A DNA stretch of 64,000 bases from JBGTSJ01 sp041940305 (GTDB taxonomy: Bacteria > Planctomycetota > Planctomycetia > Planctomycetales > Planctomycetaceae): positions 186,001 to 250,000 of the forward strand of contig JBGTSJ010000006.1 of NCBI GenBank assembly GCA_041940305.1, read 5' to 3'. The notes beneath the pieces are model-generated. The model saw only the letters and a program-made list of their open reading frames with translations, ran no database searches and was not told where the DNA came from. The position numbers and the translations under genes were made by a program. Below are positions 43,288 through 52,514 of this stretch, one piece after another. Position 1 is the stretch's first letter. Each line of letters begins with the position of its first letter.

Positions 43288-45012
43288 TCACTCGCCGACG
43301 GTAATCGTGTACTGAAACGACTGGTCATCGAATTGAACCGCAGTACGCGCAGACTCGAGCGACTCCAGCAGTTGGATCCACACGTCCAGTTCGGCCTCGG
43401 CCTCGTCCGTCAACCAGCCCGAATTGAGAACGAGCCCGCGCACGACGGCGTCGCGCAACTGCGCCACCGCCAGCGCCGCTTCGTCCAAACGGAATGACTG
43501 CTGTTCGGACTCCCCGACAAGGATCGGGTCCAGCCCCGCGCTCTCGCCGTCGATGGCGTCGATCACGTGCTCGACGATCTCAGGGGTCGTGCCGATGATG
43601 AAGTGCCCCCGGCTGATCGTGTACGTCACGCGGAAGTTGTACCGTGACAACGTTCCGCTCCGCACGACGTCCGGCTCTTCCGACAGCGACAGCGAGACCA
43701 GATCCGCGTCACGATACTCCCTCTCCCCGGCCGAAATCTGCTGCTCACCCGCGAGAATCAGCCCCAGCGTCCGGAACACCGGCGAGACCAGCTCGCGGAA
43801 CTCCTCTTCATTCTTAAGCTGAATGCAGGCCGCAGCGGCCGGAAGCGGATCGTTGACCGCAGTTTCATAGGGTGCGGCGGAACTGCGGGCCGCCACGACA
43901 CGGAATCGCGGCCCGATCGCAGCCAGGATCCGGCTGGGTTCGACGTGCGTGCCAAACACCTCCAGTTGCGTCGCCGCGGCTTCGTTCGCCGCTTCCAGTT
44001 GCTCAACAACGCCCCCTTCCAGCAGCTTCTCCCGGGCGTCCCACATCGCGCCATAATCCCGATACCAGCTCGCCGAGTAGATCTCACCCGGAATGTGCAG
44101 CCGCGGCGCGGGCGTCTCATCGCCGCCGGCCGCCCAGAACCCCGGCACGCGCGGCTCGAACTTTCGTCCGGACGGCGTATGCGCCCGCAGACTGATCACC
44201 AGCCGCTCCTCGACTGGTCGCACCTCCAGCTCCAGCCGATTGAACTGCCGCACCACGTCGATCCAACCCCCCAGAAAAGTCACCAGTTGCGGATTGGAAT
44301 TCGGAAGTGCCAGCGGAGCGTACGTCTGCGGCAACAGCTTGAGCGTGGCAAGGTCCAACTCCGCGCGGAGCAGACCGGTATCGAAAGGCGTTTCGTCCGC
44401 GGCGTCGTCCGACTTCGCATCGACCCACCGCCCGATGGCGGCCTGGAGCGTCAGCGGATCGTTCGAGATCAGCAGCGCCGCACCATCCGCCGCCAGGTAC
44501 AGAGTTCCGATCTGCAGTCCCTCCACCCCGCGGACAGTCCGGCGAGGCACGGCCGCCTCGTTGCCCCCTGCGGCCTCAATCGCCAGCCGCGCGAGTTCGT
44601 CCACGGCCCGCACCGTCAGTTCCGAATCGTCCCCCTGTACGCCGATCAGCACCTTCGGCGGCAACTCACGCGTGACCGCCAGGAATCCCCCCCGGGCCGC
44701 CAACCGGATCGCCAACTCGTCCAGCGAAAGTTCGAGCCGGTCCGCCAATGCATAAGCCGCGGCATACTGCGGACTGGCCGCCAGATCGCCCGTTCGCCGC
44801 GAAAGCTCCGGACTGCTCTGCACAGCCGTGAGCATCTGCCGCACCACCGGCTGTGCGGCCGCCTCATCCAACGCCCCGATCCGGACAATCAACACCGGGT
44901 CCGCCGGCGCCGCGCGACCAATCTCCACCTCTCCCGCCAAACCGCGACCGTCCGCCCCCGCCAGCCACACCCCGATAGCGAACGTCCAGAGGTGTCGATT
45001 CAGCGACGGCAT
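43288..45012 (-). CDS. Secreted protein of unknown function upstream of DUF1800
   Basis: A 574-residue protein with a signal peptide (MPSLNRHLWTFAIGVWLAGA). It consists of alternating helical and beta stretches (LIVRIGALDEAAAQPVVRQM, DELAIRLAARGGFLAVTREL, GLQIGTLYLAADGAALLISN, YTISRGHFIIGTTPEIVEHV, and VLIGVQGDDSELTVRAVDEL) reminiscent of DUF3352-type exported proteins, but I cannot name a family firmly. It precedes DUF1800, the lipoprotein and DUF1501 in one minus-strand run with short gaps, so it probably belongs to that unit. Confidence 0.72.
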   Translation of the reverse strand: MPSLNRHLWTFAIGVWLAGADGRGLAGEVEIGRAAPADPVLIVRIGALDEAAAQPVVRQMLTAVQSSPELSRRTGDLAASPQYAAAYALADRLELSLDELAIRLAARGGFLAVTRELPPKVLIGVQGDDSELTVRAVDELARLAIEAAGGNEAAVPRRTVRGVEGLQIGTLYLAADGAALLISNDPLTLQAAIGRWVDAKSDDAADETPFDTGLLRAELDLATLKLLPQTYAPLALPNSNPQLVTFLGGWIDVVRQFNRLELEVRPVEERLVISLRAHTPSGRKFEPRVPGFWAAGGDETPAPRLHIPGEIYSASWYRDYGAMWDAREKLLEGGVVEQLEAANEAAATQLEVFGTHVEPSRILAAIGPRFRVVAARSSAAPYETAVNDPLPAAAACIQLKNEEEFRELVSPVFRTLGLILAGEQQISAGEREYRDADLVSLSLSEEPDVVRSGTLSRYNFRVTYTISRGHFIIGTTPEIVEHVIDAIDGESAGLDPILVGESEQQSFRLDEAALAVAQLRDAVVRGLVLNSGWLTDEAEAELDVWIQLLESLESARTAVQFDDQSFQYTITVGE

Positions 45013-45335
45013 GTCAAATCCACGCGACGAGTTACGAACAGACGGGCAGAGCCGCAGAAACTGAGCAGCCTCTCCACAGACTGGTACCCGGCAACCGTCA
45101 GACCGGTTTCAGAGGGGTCCGGTGCCGACCGGTCGCTGCCGAGAAAAGGGTGCGAAAACCAGCACCCGACCGCGCAGATGCGACCAGCGAGTACCCGCGA
45201 AAGTTCCCTCGCGCCCACGATGCTCGAGACTGTCGAGGCAATGAGGAAGAATCAGCGAACTCTGCGACGCTGCAGGCAACTCTGAATAACGCCGAGTTCA
45301 CGCCGCCAATCAAGGCTGCAACGATTCCCCCCTGT
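45013..45335. other. 323-base intergenic region, no gene seen
   Basis: Lies between the 574-residue gene and the tandem secreted paralogs, all on the minus strand. Open frames in other phases are shadows. The promoter of the DUF1800/DUF1501 unit is expected here. Confidence 0.3.
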
Positions 45336-46235
45336 TCACGGAAGATCGGGCAGGACCGTTTCCGCCCCGATCCCGAAATCCACAGCCTTCAAGTCAATCC
45401 TTCCAATCTCGACGATCTCCGAATCCGGCTGGAAAAGGTGCTTGGGGAACCAGATAACCACATGTAGGGCATGAAGTCCGAACGGGATCTCCGGGACAAC
45501 TTCGAACCTCGGTTTCAGCGGACCGCCAATGTGCCCAAACATGCTGAGTTCGACCTTGTAACCATCCTGCACGCCGTTCGTAGTCTCGATCCGCTCTTCC
45601 TCGCGAACTCGTATGCCGAGAGCTTCGGCCGGCGCTTCCGTAAGCTCCCTTTCAATCCAGTCGCCATCGTCAGCCTGCTGAAACGAGTGAAACCGCGCCA
45701 GCTGCGGAATGAGCGGTTCAGGTAGTGAGTCAGCATGGATCAACAGATCATCAATCAGGCAGACCGACTGCATCAAGACATTCACATAGACCCGATCCAC
45801 ATCTGAGATTTCGTGCTTCCTGGGGAGTTGGTCATTGATCTGAGTGATAACAGTCACTGTCTGTACTTCGCCTTCCGCACGCTCAAGGCCTGACTCGGTG
45901 ACCAGCAGTTTAAGCACACCAGACTCAAAGCTGCTCAAGCCAAGGGCAAAGCTCGGCTCGATCTCCTGAATCTTCGGCCTCCACTCGAACTCGAACCATC
46001 GGCACTTCTTACCGTCTTTGAGTTCCGAGCCCAGGACCTTCAGCAGAACTTCAAACGTCGCATTTCCAATCCAGCCTGGTTCCTGCAGGTCCCGGAAGCT
46101 GAGTTCGAATTTGACCCAGCTCCCTTCGGGCGGAAGTTCCCCCTGAATCGGGGCGTCTCCCGCGAATACGCCGCTCTGAAAGAATACGACTGCGAAAACG
46201 CATGCCAGATAAGAAGGCAATTGGTTCATGGCCAT
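45336..46235 (-). CDS. Secreted protein of unknown function, tandem paralog A
   Basis: A 299-residue exported protein (signal peptide YLACVFAVVFFQSGVFAGDA). It shares, in the same order, a set of blocks with the neighbour at 46302: LPPEGSWVKFELSFRDLQ, KKCRWFEFEWRPK, VTVITQINDQLPRKHEI, SVCLIDDLLIHADSLPEP, EIPFGLHALHVVI and the very end TVLPDLP. The two are a diverged tandem duplication. Codon use is less GC-rich than the surroundings. Function unknown; the conserved W-[VF]-K-[FY]-EL and CRWFE blocks suggest one shared beta-sandwich-like fold. Confidence 0.78.
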   Translation of the reverse strand: MAMNQLPSYLACVFAVVFFQSGVFAGDAPIQGELPPEGSWVKFELSFRDLQEPGWIGNATFEVLLKVLGSELKDGKKCRWFEFEWRPKIQEIEPSFALGLSSFESGVLKLLVTESGLERAEGEVQTVTVITQINDQLPRKHEISDVDRVYVNVLMQSVCLIDDLLIHADSLPEPLIPQLARFHSFQQADDGDWIERELTEAPAEALGIRVREEERIETTNGVQDGYKVELSMFGHIGGPLKPRFEVVPEIPFGLHALHVVIWFPKHLFQPDSEIVEIGRIDLKAVDFGIGAETVLPDLP

Positions 46236-46301
46236 CCTCGGTCTCAGGTTCGAAATCGCGAGCCCTGCTGCGTATTGGACGCCTCACTCCCAGCATTTCG
46301 A

Positions 46302-47156
46302 TCACGGGACATCCGGCAGAGCAGTGACCGCGTTGTCCCCGTAGTGAGTCGCTTTCAGCGTAGCGGACCCATCGACGTTGCCTGGGTCCACCCGCACGGT
46401 GATCGAACTCAGGCCAAATGGAATCGCTGTCGTCAGCTCAAAGTCGACAACAACCACCCAGCAGGCGGCTTGGACAAGGTGACCGTCTTTCATCCCGATG
46501 GGCGTCTGGATCGCTTTCTCCTGACGCGATGTGATTGTGAGCTGTGGACCGAACGGGGGACGCGGCAAAGCCTCATCCTCGGGGAACTTCGCGCGAAACG
46601 AAGAAAGCTGCATCACCTGGATTGCCAGTCGATCCGGATCCAGGTCGCCGTCGATCAGCAGGTCATTCGACATTGCAATCGACTGAAGCAGCACTTTTAA
46701 GGCGGGAAGCGCATCCGGCTGCGTGACTTTCCAGCGCTGCAGATCATGGACGTACGGCTCTTCATCATTGACCTGGGATATCAAGGCAACGACGGTCACA
46801 TCGGTTCCGGCATCAAGGAGACCCGCCTCTCCGACAAGAACCTTGACCGCGCCGGAATCAGGCACATGAGAGGACAGCACATTCTTCTCAGGAGATGTTG
46901 TAAACCACTCCACTTCGAACCAACGGCAAGGTTGTCCATCCCGCATTTCGTGCTGCAGGACTTTCAGAGTAAACTCGCCCTCGGCATCTCCCCACTCAAA
47001 GTGAGGACTAAGTCCATCAGAACCGCTCAGTTCATATTTGACCCAGGTTCCCTCTTCCGGAATTCGTCCTCGGATCGCCTGGTCCGCGGCGAAGGCCGGA
47101 GAGTGCCAGAGCAGGCACACGTGAAGGCCGAGAGACAGTGATAGAACCCGAGTCAT
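46302..47156 (-). CDS. Secreted protein of unknown function, tandem paralog B
   Basis: A 284-residue exported protein (signal VLSLSLGLHVCLLWHSPAFA). Blocks shared with the gene at 45336: IPEEGTWVKYELSGSDG, QPCRWFEVEWFTT, VTVVALISQVNDEEPYVHDL, SIAMSNDLLIDGDLDPDRL, AIPFGLSSITV and the end VTALPDVP. It is upstream of paralog A by 66 bases, likely one operon. Lower GC and A/T third positions are visible. Nothing in the sequence suggests an enzyme active site. Confidence 0.78.
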   Translation of the reverse strand: MTRVLSLSLGLHVCLLWHSPAFAADQAIRGRIPEEGTWVKYELSGSDGLSPHFEWGDAEGEFTLKVLQHEMRDGQPCRWFEVEWFTTSPEKNVLSSHVPDSGAVKVLVGEAGLLDAGTDVTVVALISQVNDEEPYVHDLQRWKVTQPDALPALKVLLQSIAMSNDLLIDGDLDPDRLAIQVMQLSSFRAKFPEDEALPRPPFGPQLTITSRQEKAIQTPIGMKDGHLVQAACWVVVVDFELTTAIPFGLSSITVRVDPGNVDGSATLKATHYGDNAVTALPDVP

Positions 47157-47283
47157 AACTTTTGACCTCCCGGATACCCTGTGCGGGCCTGAGTGGGCGC
47201 CAACGGTTTCCGGTCGATCGACCGTGCGTACCCGCGGTTACCGGCGATGCCCGAACGGCTGCAATTCGGATAAGGCGGCCTGA

Positions 47284-47451
47284 TCAATCGAAGTGATCAA
47301 GATCGCGAAAAAACTTCGGCTTGAAGGCTGTCCATGCTGCGAGAACTCCGAAGACGATCCCGAAAATCAAATGCTCGTGGTACCAGAAGAAGCCGACGAC
47401 GAGCAGGACGGCAATCGCTCGAAGGACAACGGACACGATATGCCAGTTCAT
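47284..47451 (-). CDS. Small membrane protein
   Basis: A 55-residue protein made almost entirely of hydrophobic segments, MNWHIVSVVLRAIAVLLVVG then FFWYHEHLIFGIVFGVLAAW, ending with a charged FKPKFFRDLDHFD. Two membrane helices are likely. Start ATG 47451 with GAGG upstream but close (2-base gap). The longer in-frame extension overlaps the tRNA and is not protein-like. Unknown function. Confidence 0.6.
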   Translation of the reverse strand: MNWHIVSVVLRAIAVLLVVGFFWYHEHLIFGIVFGVLAAWTAFKPKFFRDLDHFD

Positions 47452-47631
47452 GACCTCATTGAACCCTGAGGCGTAGCGAATCGCAATGATCTGGCCGTAA
47501 GCAAGCCGAGACCATCCAGGCGCACATTGAAGAGCGGCGTCCGATGGTGTTCTGGAGCGCCCTGTAGAATCAGAGAAAGGTGGAAGACCGCGGGAAAACT
47601 CACTAACTCCCGCGAAACCCGAAGATACGGG

Positions 47632-47706
<75 letters not shown>

Positions 47707-47835
47707 CAGGCCGGTCCTGCGACCGGTCTGGATTTTCGCCCTCGCCGGGCGCCAAGTCAAATCAGCATCGGTGACGGCAGAGGCTACTGGCCAGGATCAA
47801 GTGGCCGGTCGACAACGCGTGCGAGGAGCACTGAA

Positions 47836-48999
47836 GTGTCGTTGGAGTGGATTGCTGACGCCGTATCGTCGCTTAAGCAGGACTCTCTGCTGCGCGCACG
47901 GCGGACGACGCAACTGCTCCCGGACGGCCGCTGCCGTGTGGACGGCCGGACGCTGATGAACTTTGCGGGAAACGACTACCTCAACCTGTCCGGAGACCCA
48001 CGGCTGATTGAGGCCGCACGTGCCGCGCTGGCCGATGGGGCCGGCGCGCGGGCCAGCGCACTGGTCTGCGGGCGCGGACCCTGGCACGAGCGGCTGGAAC
48101 ACAAACTGGCCCAGTTCGAAGGCGCCGAGGCCGCGATCCTGTTTCCCACGGGTTACGCGGCGAATCAGGGGACCGTGACAGCCCTGGTCGGACCGGGCGA
48201 CCTCGTCATCGGCGATCGATTGAATCATGCCAGCCTCGTCGACGGCTGCCGGCTCTCGGGCGCCGTGTTCCGTGTGTACTCTCATGCCGACGCGGAATCG
48301 CTCGACCGCGAGCTCAGGAAACGGTCCGACGCCCGCCGCAAGCTCATCGTGACCGACAGCGTCTTCAGCATGGATGGAGACTTCGCCCCTCTCCCGGAAC
48401 TGCACGAAATTGCGCAACGGCACGGCGCGATGCTGGTGACGGACGAAGCCCATGCGACCGGTGTCTGGGGGACGGACGGACGCGGTGTGGCCGAACTGCA
48501 GGGCATGCACGACAGGAATATCGTTCGGGTCGGCACACTCAGCAAAGCGGTGGGCGCCCAGGGTGGCTTTGTCGTCGGATCGCAGATGTTGATCGACTGG
48601 CTGTGGAATCGCGGCCGGACACAGATGTTCTCGACCGCCCTGTCGCCCGCGGCCTGCGCGGCCGCGCAGGCCGCCATCGAGATCATCGAGCAGGAGCCCG
48701 AACGCCGCAGACAGCTTCTCCGCCGATGCGAGGCGTTTCGCTCGATGTTGCAGGATCGCGGTCTGCAGGCGGCGCCGCAGTCGCGCGGGCCGATCGTCCC
48801 GATCGTTTTGGGCGATGAGGCGACCGTGATGCGGACGGCGCGCGAACTGGAGTCACGAGGGTTTCTGGTGGGCGCGATTCGCCCGCCGACCGTGCCGCGC
48901 GGGACGGCGCGACTCCGCATCTCAATCAACGCGGCACACGATGAGTCAATACTGACGGCCCTCGCAAATGCGATTTCGGAAATCACGCGCAGGGAGTGA
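47836..48999 (+). CDS. bioF: 8-amino-7-oxononanoate synthase
   Basis: PLP enzyme that joins pimeloyl thioester and L-alanine, the first dedicated step of biotin synthesis. The 387-residue protein has the alpha-oxoamine synthase features: NFAGNDYLNLSGDPRLIEAA, VCGRGPWHERLEHKLAQFEG, NHASLVDGCRLSG, TDSVFSMDGDFAPLPEL, VTDEAHATGVWGTDGRGV, and the PLP lysine in VGTLSKAVGAQGGFVVGS. Related synthases (KBL, ALAS) share these motifs, so the exact substrate is less certain than the family. Start GTG 47836 with GAGGAG seven bases upstream. No other bio genes nearby. Confidence 0.87.
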   Translation: MSLEWIADAVSSLKQDSLLRARRTTQLLPDGRCRVDGRTLMNFAGNDYLNLSGDPRLIEAARAALADGAGARASALVCGRGPWHERLEHKLAQFEGAEAAILFPTGYAANQGTVTALVGPGDLVIGDRLNHASLVDGCRLSGAVFRVYSHADAESLDRELRKRSDARRKLIVTDSVFSMDGDFAPLPELHEIAQRHGAMLVTDEAHATGVWGTDGRGVAELQGMHDRNIVRVGTLSKAVGAQGGFVVGSQMLIDWLWNRGRTQMFSTALSPAACAAAQAAIEIIEQEPERRRQLLRRCEAFRSMLQDRGLQAAPQSRGPIVPIVLGDEATVMRTARELESRGFLVGAIRPPTVPRGTARLRISINAAHDESILTALANAISEITRRE

Positions 49000-49421
49000 C
49001 AGAGAGACATTGCGTTGGCGCGGCTGCCGTGCGCATACTACGCCCCGAACATTCGGGACCACTCGGCTCCCGTCAGGTTGCGACAGGCAGGAGAGACGGC
49101 AATGGCACACTTCGATCCCTATCCTGATTACGGTGCAGCGTGCATGCAGGTGTGGGGAAATGGCGCCAATGCTTCTCAGGCCGACCGGCCTGTCGCCGGG
49201 TGATGTTCGAATCGCGCCGGAGCGCTGAGTGGCTCCGGTCCGCCGTGCGGGAGCGCAGGGGTCGCGCTCAACACTGTGCGATCAATGGGATGTCGCAATG
49301 GGTTGGGGCGTTGCGACGTCCGGCAAGGGAAGGCGATGTCTGTGCGGAGGACGGCTGGATCCGCTGAGCCGATGCCATTCGGATCCATGCCGCCGCTTCA
49401 TTCCTCGTAGCGAGTCTGAAC
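49000..49421. other. 422-base region with one possible small ORF
   Basis: Between bioF and the isomerase-like gene. Apart from the 33-codon frame listed at 49102, the open frames have no ribosome site or domain-like composition. Confidence 0.35.
49102..49203 (+). CDS. Possible small protein (33 aa)
   Basis: ATG at 49102 with AGGAG at 49090-49094, encoding 33 residues starting MAHFDPYPDYGAACMQVWGN and ending ADRPVAG before a TGA. Tyr/Pro/Asn-rich, no membrane segment. It could be real because the ribosome site is good, but a frame this short arises by chance and I have no homology support. Confidence 0.3.
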   Translation: MAHFDPYPDYGAACMQVWGNGANASQADRPVAG

Positions 49422-50360
49422 GTGATCCCAGCGCAACGGAATGTCCGTGTTGATGAAGCTCTCTCTCCCCTGCCGCATGCCGCTCTGCCGGCAGTATCCC
49501 TTTCGCCGCACCCGATCGCTCGTCCGGAGCTCGGCAGCCCGGTTCTGAGCCGGCTGTCGATCCACCAGACGACCACCGTCCGCTGGCGGCTGGACCAGGC
49601 GATTCGCGAGTACTCTCAGGCAGGCATTGCCGGCATCGGCATCACGCTCCCTCGCCTGCAGGAGCTGGGCGCCGGCACCGCGCGGCGAATGCTGCGGGAG
49701 TCGGGACTGAAGGTCACCTCGCTGGGATGGGTCGGAGGATTCACCGGAGCCAACGGGCACTCCTACATCGACGCCGTCGATGACATGCGCTCCGCCATCG
49801 GGTTGGCCCGTTTGATTGGCGCCCGCACGCTGGTCGTCGTGAGCGGGTCGCTTTCCGGACACATCCGTTCGCACGCCCGGAGACTGCTCATCGAAGGACT
49901 GGTGGAAGTCACCGACCTGGCGGCGGAATCGGGTGTCCGCTTGGCGCTGCAGCCGATGCATTCGCTGTTCGAGGACGAGTGGACGTTCCTGACGTCGCTC
50001 GACGATACGCTCGACATCCTGGCGCGCTTCAACCATCCGCATGTCGGACTCGCCTTCGGCACCTACCATCTCGGACAGGAACCGCGCCTGCTGGAGCGGA
50101 TCCCGGAGATCGCGCCGTTCCTCGCGTCCGTCCAGTTGAGTGACTGGCGCGATCCTCCCCGCTGCGACAACGATCGCCTCCTGCCCGGCGACGGAACCTT
50201 GCCCCTGCGGGAGATCGTGTCCGCGTTCGAGTCCGCCGGATACGCCGGCCTCTACGAGGTCGAGGTCTGGTCCCGGGACTTGTGGAAGCGGGAGCATGGC
50301 AGTCTAATAGCCGACTGCATGACTCGCTTTGCGAGCCTGCTGGCGACCCCACCTGACTGA
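49422..50360 (+). CDS. Sugar phosphate isomerase/epimerase-family TIM-barrel protein
   Basis: A 312-residue protein of the xylose isomerase-like TIM-barrel family (AP endonuclease 2 superfamily). The beta strands and metal-ligand regions are visible: QAGIAGIGITLPRLQELGAG, GLKVTSLGWVGGFTGANGHS, AESGVRLALQPMHSLFEDEW, HPHVGLAFGTYHLGQEPRL, FLASVQLSDWRDPPRCDNDR, LLPGDGTLPLREIVSAFESA and YAGLYEVEVWSRDLW. Members act on inositol or hydroxypyruvate-type substrates; which one cannot be told here. The start is uncertain: GTG 49422 gives a Pro-rich N terminus, and a later start just before SRLSIHQTTTVRW is plausible. Confidence 0.82.
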   Translation: MIPAQRNVRVDEALSPLPHAALPAVSLSPHPIARPELGSPVLSRLSIHQTTTVRWRLDQAIREYSQAGIAGIGITLPRLQELGAGTARRMLRESGLKVTSLGWVGGFTGANGHSYIDAVDDMRSAIGLARLIGARTLVVVSGSLSGHIRSHARRLLIEGLVEVTDLAAESGVRLALQPMHSLFEDEWTFLTSLDDTLDILARFNHPHVGLAFGTYHLGQEPRLLERIPEIAPFLASVQLSDWRDPPRCDNDRLLPGDGTLPLREIVSAFESAGYAGLYEVEVWSRDLWKREHGSLIADCMTRFASLLATPPD

Positions 50361-50474
50361 ACCGGTTGCTGCACCGTCCCGCCATCGGACTTCGCCGCGT
50401 CTGCCCGGATGCCGGCGAACCTGGGGTGACCTGCCTTCCGGTCCCCCCTTGCGTTCCCTCCGATTCGCCGCACG

Positions 50475-51176
50475 ATGTCGCGAGACTGGTACACGCTGGA
50501 TGAACTGGCCGCGCACCTCGGCCGCGACCGCCGGGAGATCGAACGCCTCGCCAATCGCGGCCGCATTCCGGGCCACAAGCGCGGCGGAGAATGGCAGTTC
50601 CACTCCGCCGAAGTCACGCAATGGCTTGAGCAGGAGATGCGTCAATACAGCGACGCCCAGCTCGCCGACGTCGAGAAGTCCATGGACTCCAGCGACGTGG
50701 AGGCGATCGTGCCCCTCAGCAGGTTGATCTCGCCCGAGACGGTGCAGGTCCCGCTCGAAGCACGCACCCGGCGCTCGGTGCTGGAAAGCCTCGTCGAAGT
50801 CGCCGGGCGCACCTGGAAGGTCTGGCAGCCGGCACAAATCCTCAAGGCCGTCCAGGAGCGCGAGGACTTGATGTCCACCGCATTTGATAACGGCGTCGCC
50901 CTCCCGCACCCGCGGCAGCAGTCTCCCGACACCGTGTCGGAATCCGTCGTTGCCTTCGGGCGGACGTTGAGCGGCATCCCCTTCGGTGCGGCCAACAACA
51001 CCCTGACAGACCTGTTCTTCCTCGTCGTGTGCAAGGATCCCCGCACTCACCTGCATGCCCTGGCCCGCCTGGGCCGACTGATCCAGAAACCGGAGTTCGT
51101 CGAGCAGCTCCGCGCCGCCCCCGACAGCCGGTCCGCACACGACCTGATCGTTCAGGCGGACCAGGACGTCGGATGA
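50475..51176 (+). CDS. Helix-turn-helix/PTS EIIA fusion protein
   Basis: A 233-residue protein joining an excisionase/MerR-like winged helix (residues 1-60: WYTLDELAAHLGRDRREIER, LANRGRIPGHKRGGEWQF) to a PTS EIIA domain of the PtsN/fructose class (about 85-233). The EIIA phosphorylation site is the His in TAFDNGVALPHPRQQ, and FFLVVCKDPRTHLHALARLG follows as in the family. EIIA proteins carry phosphate from HPr; a fused DNA-binding domain suggests a phosphate-responsive regulator. No other PTS genes are in the window. Start ATG 50475. Confidence 0.88.
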   Translation: MSRDWYTLDELAAHLGRDRREIERLANRGRIPGHKRGGEWQFHSAEVTQWLEQEMRQYSDAQLADVEKSMDSSDVEAIVPLSRLISPETVQVPLEARTRRSVLESLVEVAGRTWKVWQPAQILKAVQEREDLMSTAFDNGVALPHPRQQSPDTVSESVVAFGRTLSGIPFGAANNTLTDLFFLVVCKDPRTHLHALARLGRLIQKPEFVEQLRAAPDSRSAHDLIVQADQDVG

Positions 51177-51284
51177 ATCGCCCGGATCAACGATTGAAGC
51201 GCTGCGCGCGCCGCTATACGCTGTGAGCAGTTCATTCTGCAATGATCGCCGATCGCGGCGGACGCTCCCGCGCCCCTGCGTGCC

Positions 51285-52082
51285 GTGGTCGACAATCTGT
51301 TTCCTGCCACCCGACACGAGGCCCCCGTGCCGACTCGCCGTCCCACTCGCCCGGTCCGGAGACCGCGGAAGTCTCCCAAGGTCGTCATTCGACGGCTGAT
51401 GGAGTTCCAGGGGATCCGGCGGCTGAGCGAAGGACAGTACCGCAGTCGCGTGCGCGACATGTACGACGGTCCGGCCGGCGCGGTGCTCGCTCTCGGAAGC
51501 CTGCTCTCGCTGCACGAGCCGCTGGTCGGCCGCATGCTCCGTCGCGGCAACTTCGACGTCACCCGGTTTCAGTCGATTCTCGACGTCGGCTCCGGCGCAG
51601 GACAGATCCTCGGCCATCTGATCAAGGCCGTGCCCGATGCCACGCAGATCGTCGCCTGCGATCTCTCGCACAACATGCTCCGCCGCGCACGGCAGCGCGT
51701 CAAAAGCACGCGGCCGCTGTTCGTCGCCGCCGACATGACGCGGCTCCCGTTCGCCGACGCAACGTTCGACTGCGTGACGTGCGGGTGGGTGATCGAGCAC
51801 CTCGCCGACCCGACTCCCGGACTGAAGGAGCTCGGCCGCGTCCTGAAGCCGGGCGGCAGCCTGCTGCTGCTCGCCACGGAGGACACCTACTCCGGCGCCA
51901 TCGTCAGCCGCACCTGGAAGTGCCGGACGTACAACCGGCAGGAACTGAAAGACGCCTGCACGTCGGCCGGGCTTCCGTGGCATGAGCAACTCTGGTTCAC
52001 CCCCGTGCACAAGTTTTTCCGCATGGGGGGCATTCTGGTCGAAGCACAGAAGCCAGTGGCCGTCGAGGCGCAGGTGTCGTAG
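51285..52082 (+). CDS. Class I SAM-dependent methyltransferase
   Basis: A 265-residue protein with the SAM motif SILDVGSGAGQILGHLIKAV at about residue 100, ACDLSHNMLRRARQR (acidic loop), and FDCVTCGWVIEHLADP (motif IV), the class I order. The N-terminal 60 residues are Arg-rich and probably peripheral. The target (small molecule, lipid or protein) is not indicated. The GTG at 51285 or the later GTG near 51327 could be the start. 108 bases after the HTH-EIIA gene. Confidence 0.8.
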   Translation: MVDNLFPATRHEAPVPTRRPTRPVRRPRKSPKVVIRRLMEFQGIRRLSEGQYRSRVRDMYDGPAGAVLALGSLLSLHEPLVGRMLRRGNFDVTRFQSILDVGSGAGQILGHLIKAVPDATQIVACDLSHNMLRRARQRVKSTRPLFVAADMTRLPFADATFDCVTCGWVIEHLADPTPGLKELGRVLKPGGSLLLLATEDTYSGAIVSRTWKCRTYNRQELKDACTSAGLPWHEQLWFTPVHKFFRMGGILVEAQKPVAVEAQVS

Positions 52083-52514
52083 CGCCCGCCGCCCCGCGCT
52101 GCGGTGAATCACTGCATCCGTGATCGAGTCGCAGCAGCCTGCCGTTCGTGGCGACGGATCGGACCGGATGTCGGGCTCTACAGATGGCCATCCGGTGCAT
52201 TCCGCACAGTCCGCCGCTCGGGCAGACTCGGGGACTAACGCTGCAACCGGTCATTCTGCGGGGAAATGCAGCGATCGAGCCGGATTGATTTCAGTTCCAC
52301 CCTTGCCCCCTTTTGACCGCCGTGGCATCGTGGCGTATGTTGAAGCATCGCCACAGCCGTGTCGCCGAAACGCGACGCGGACGGCGGTCCTTTCCAAACA
52401 TCCGCCTTCACGATGAGCGGATGATCGACGGCACATCCGGCGAGGTCCGTTGCTGCGTTCTGCGTCCGAGGGGGGACGCCGCAGCGTTCGCGGGACTCGC
52501 ATGAGGGGGAATTC
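52083..52514. other. 432-base intergenic region, no gene seen
   Basis: Between the methyltransferase and the S41 protease genes, same strand. The ribosome site GAGGGGG at about 52503-52509 belongs to the protease. No repeat family member or RNA seen. Confidence 0.3.

Noticed and set aside
43945..45285. 446-codon plus-strand frame
   Set aside because: Shadow of the secreted-protein gene on the minus strand; Arg/Gln/Pro-rich composition and no ribosome site.
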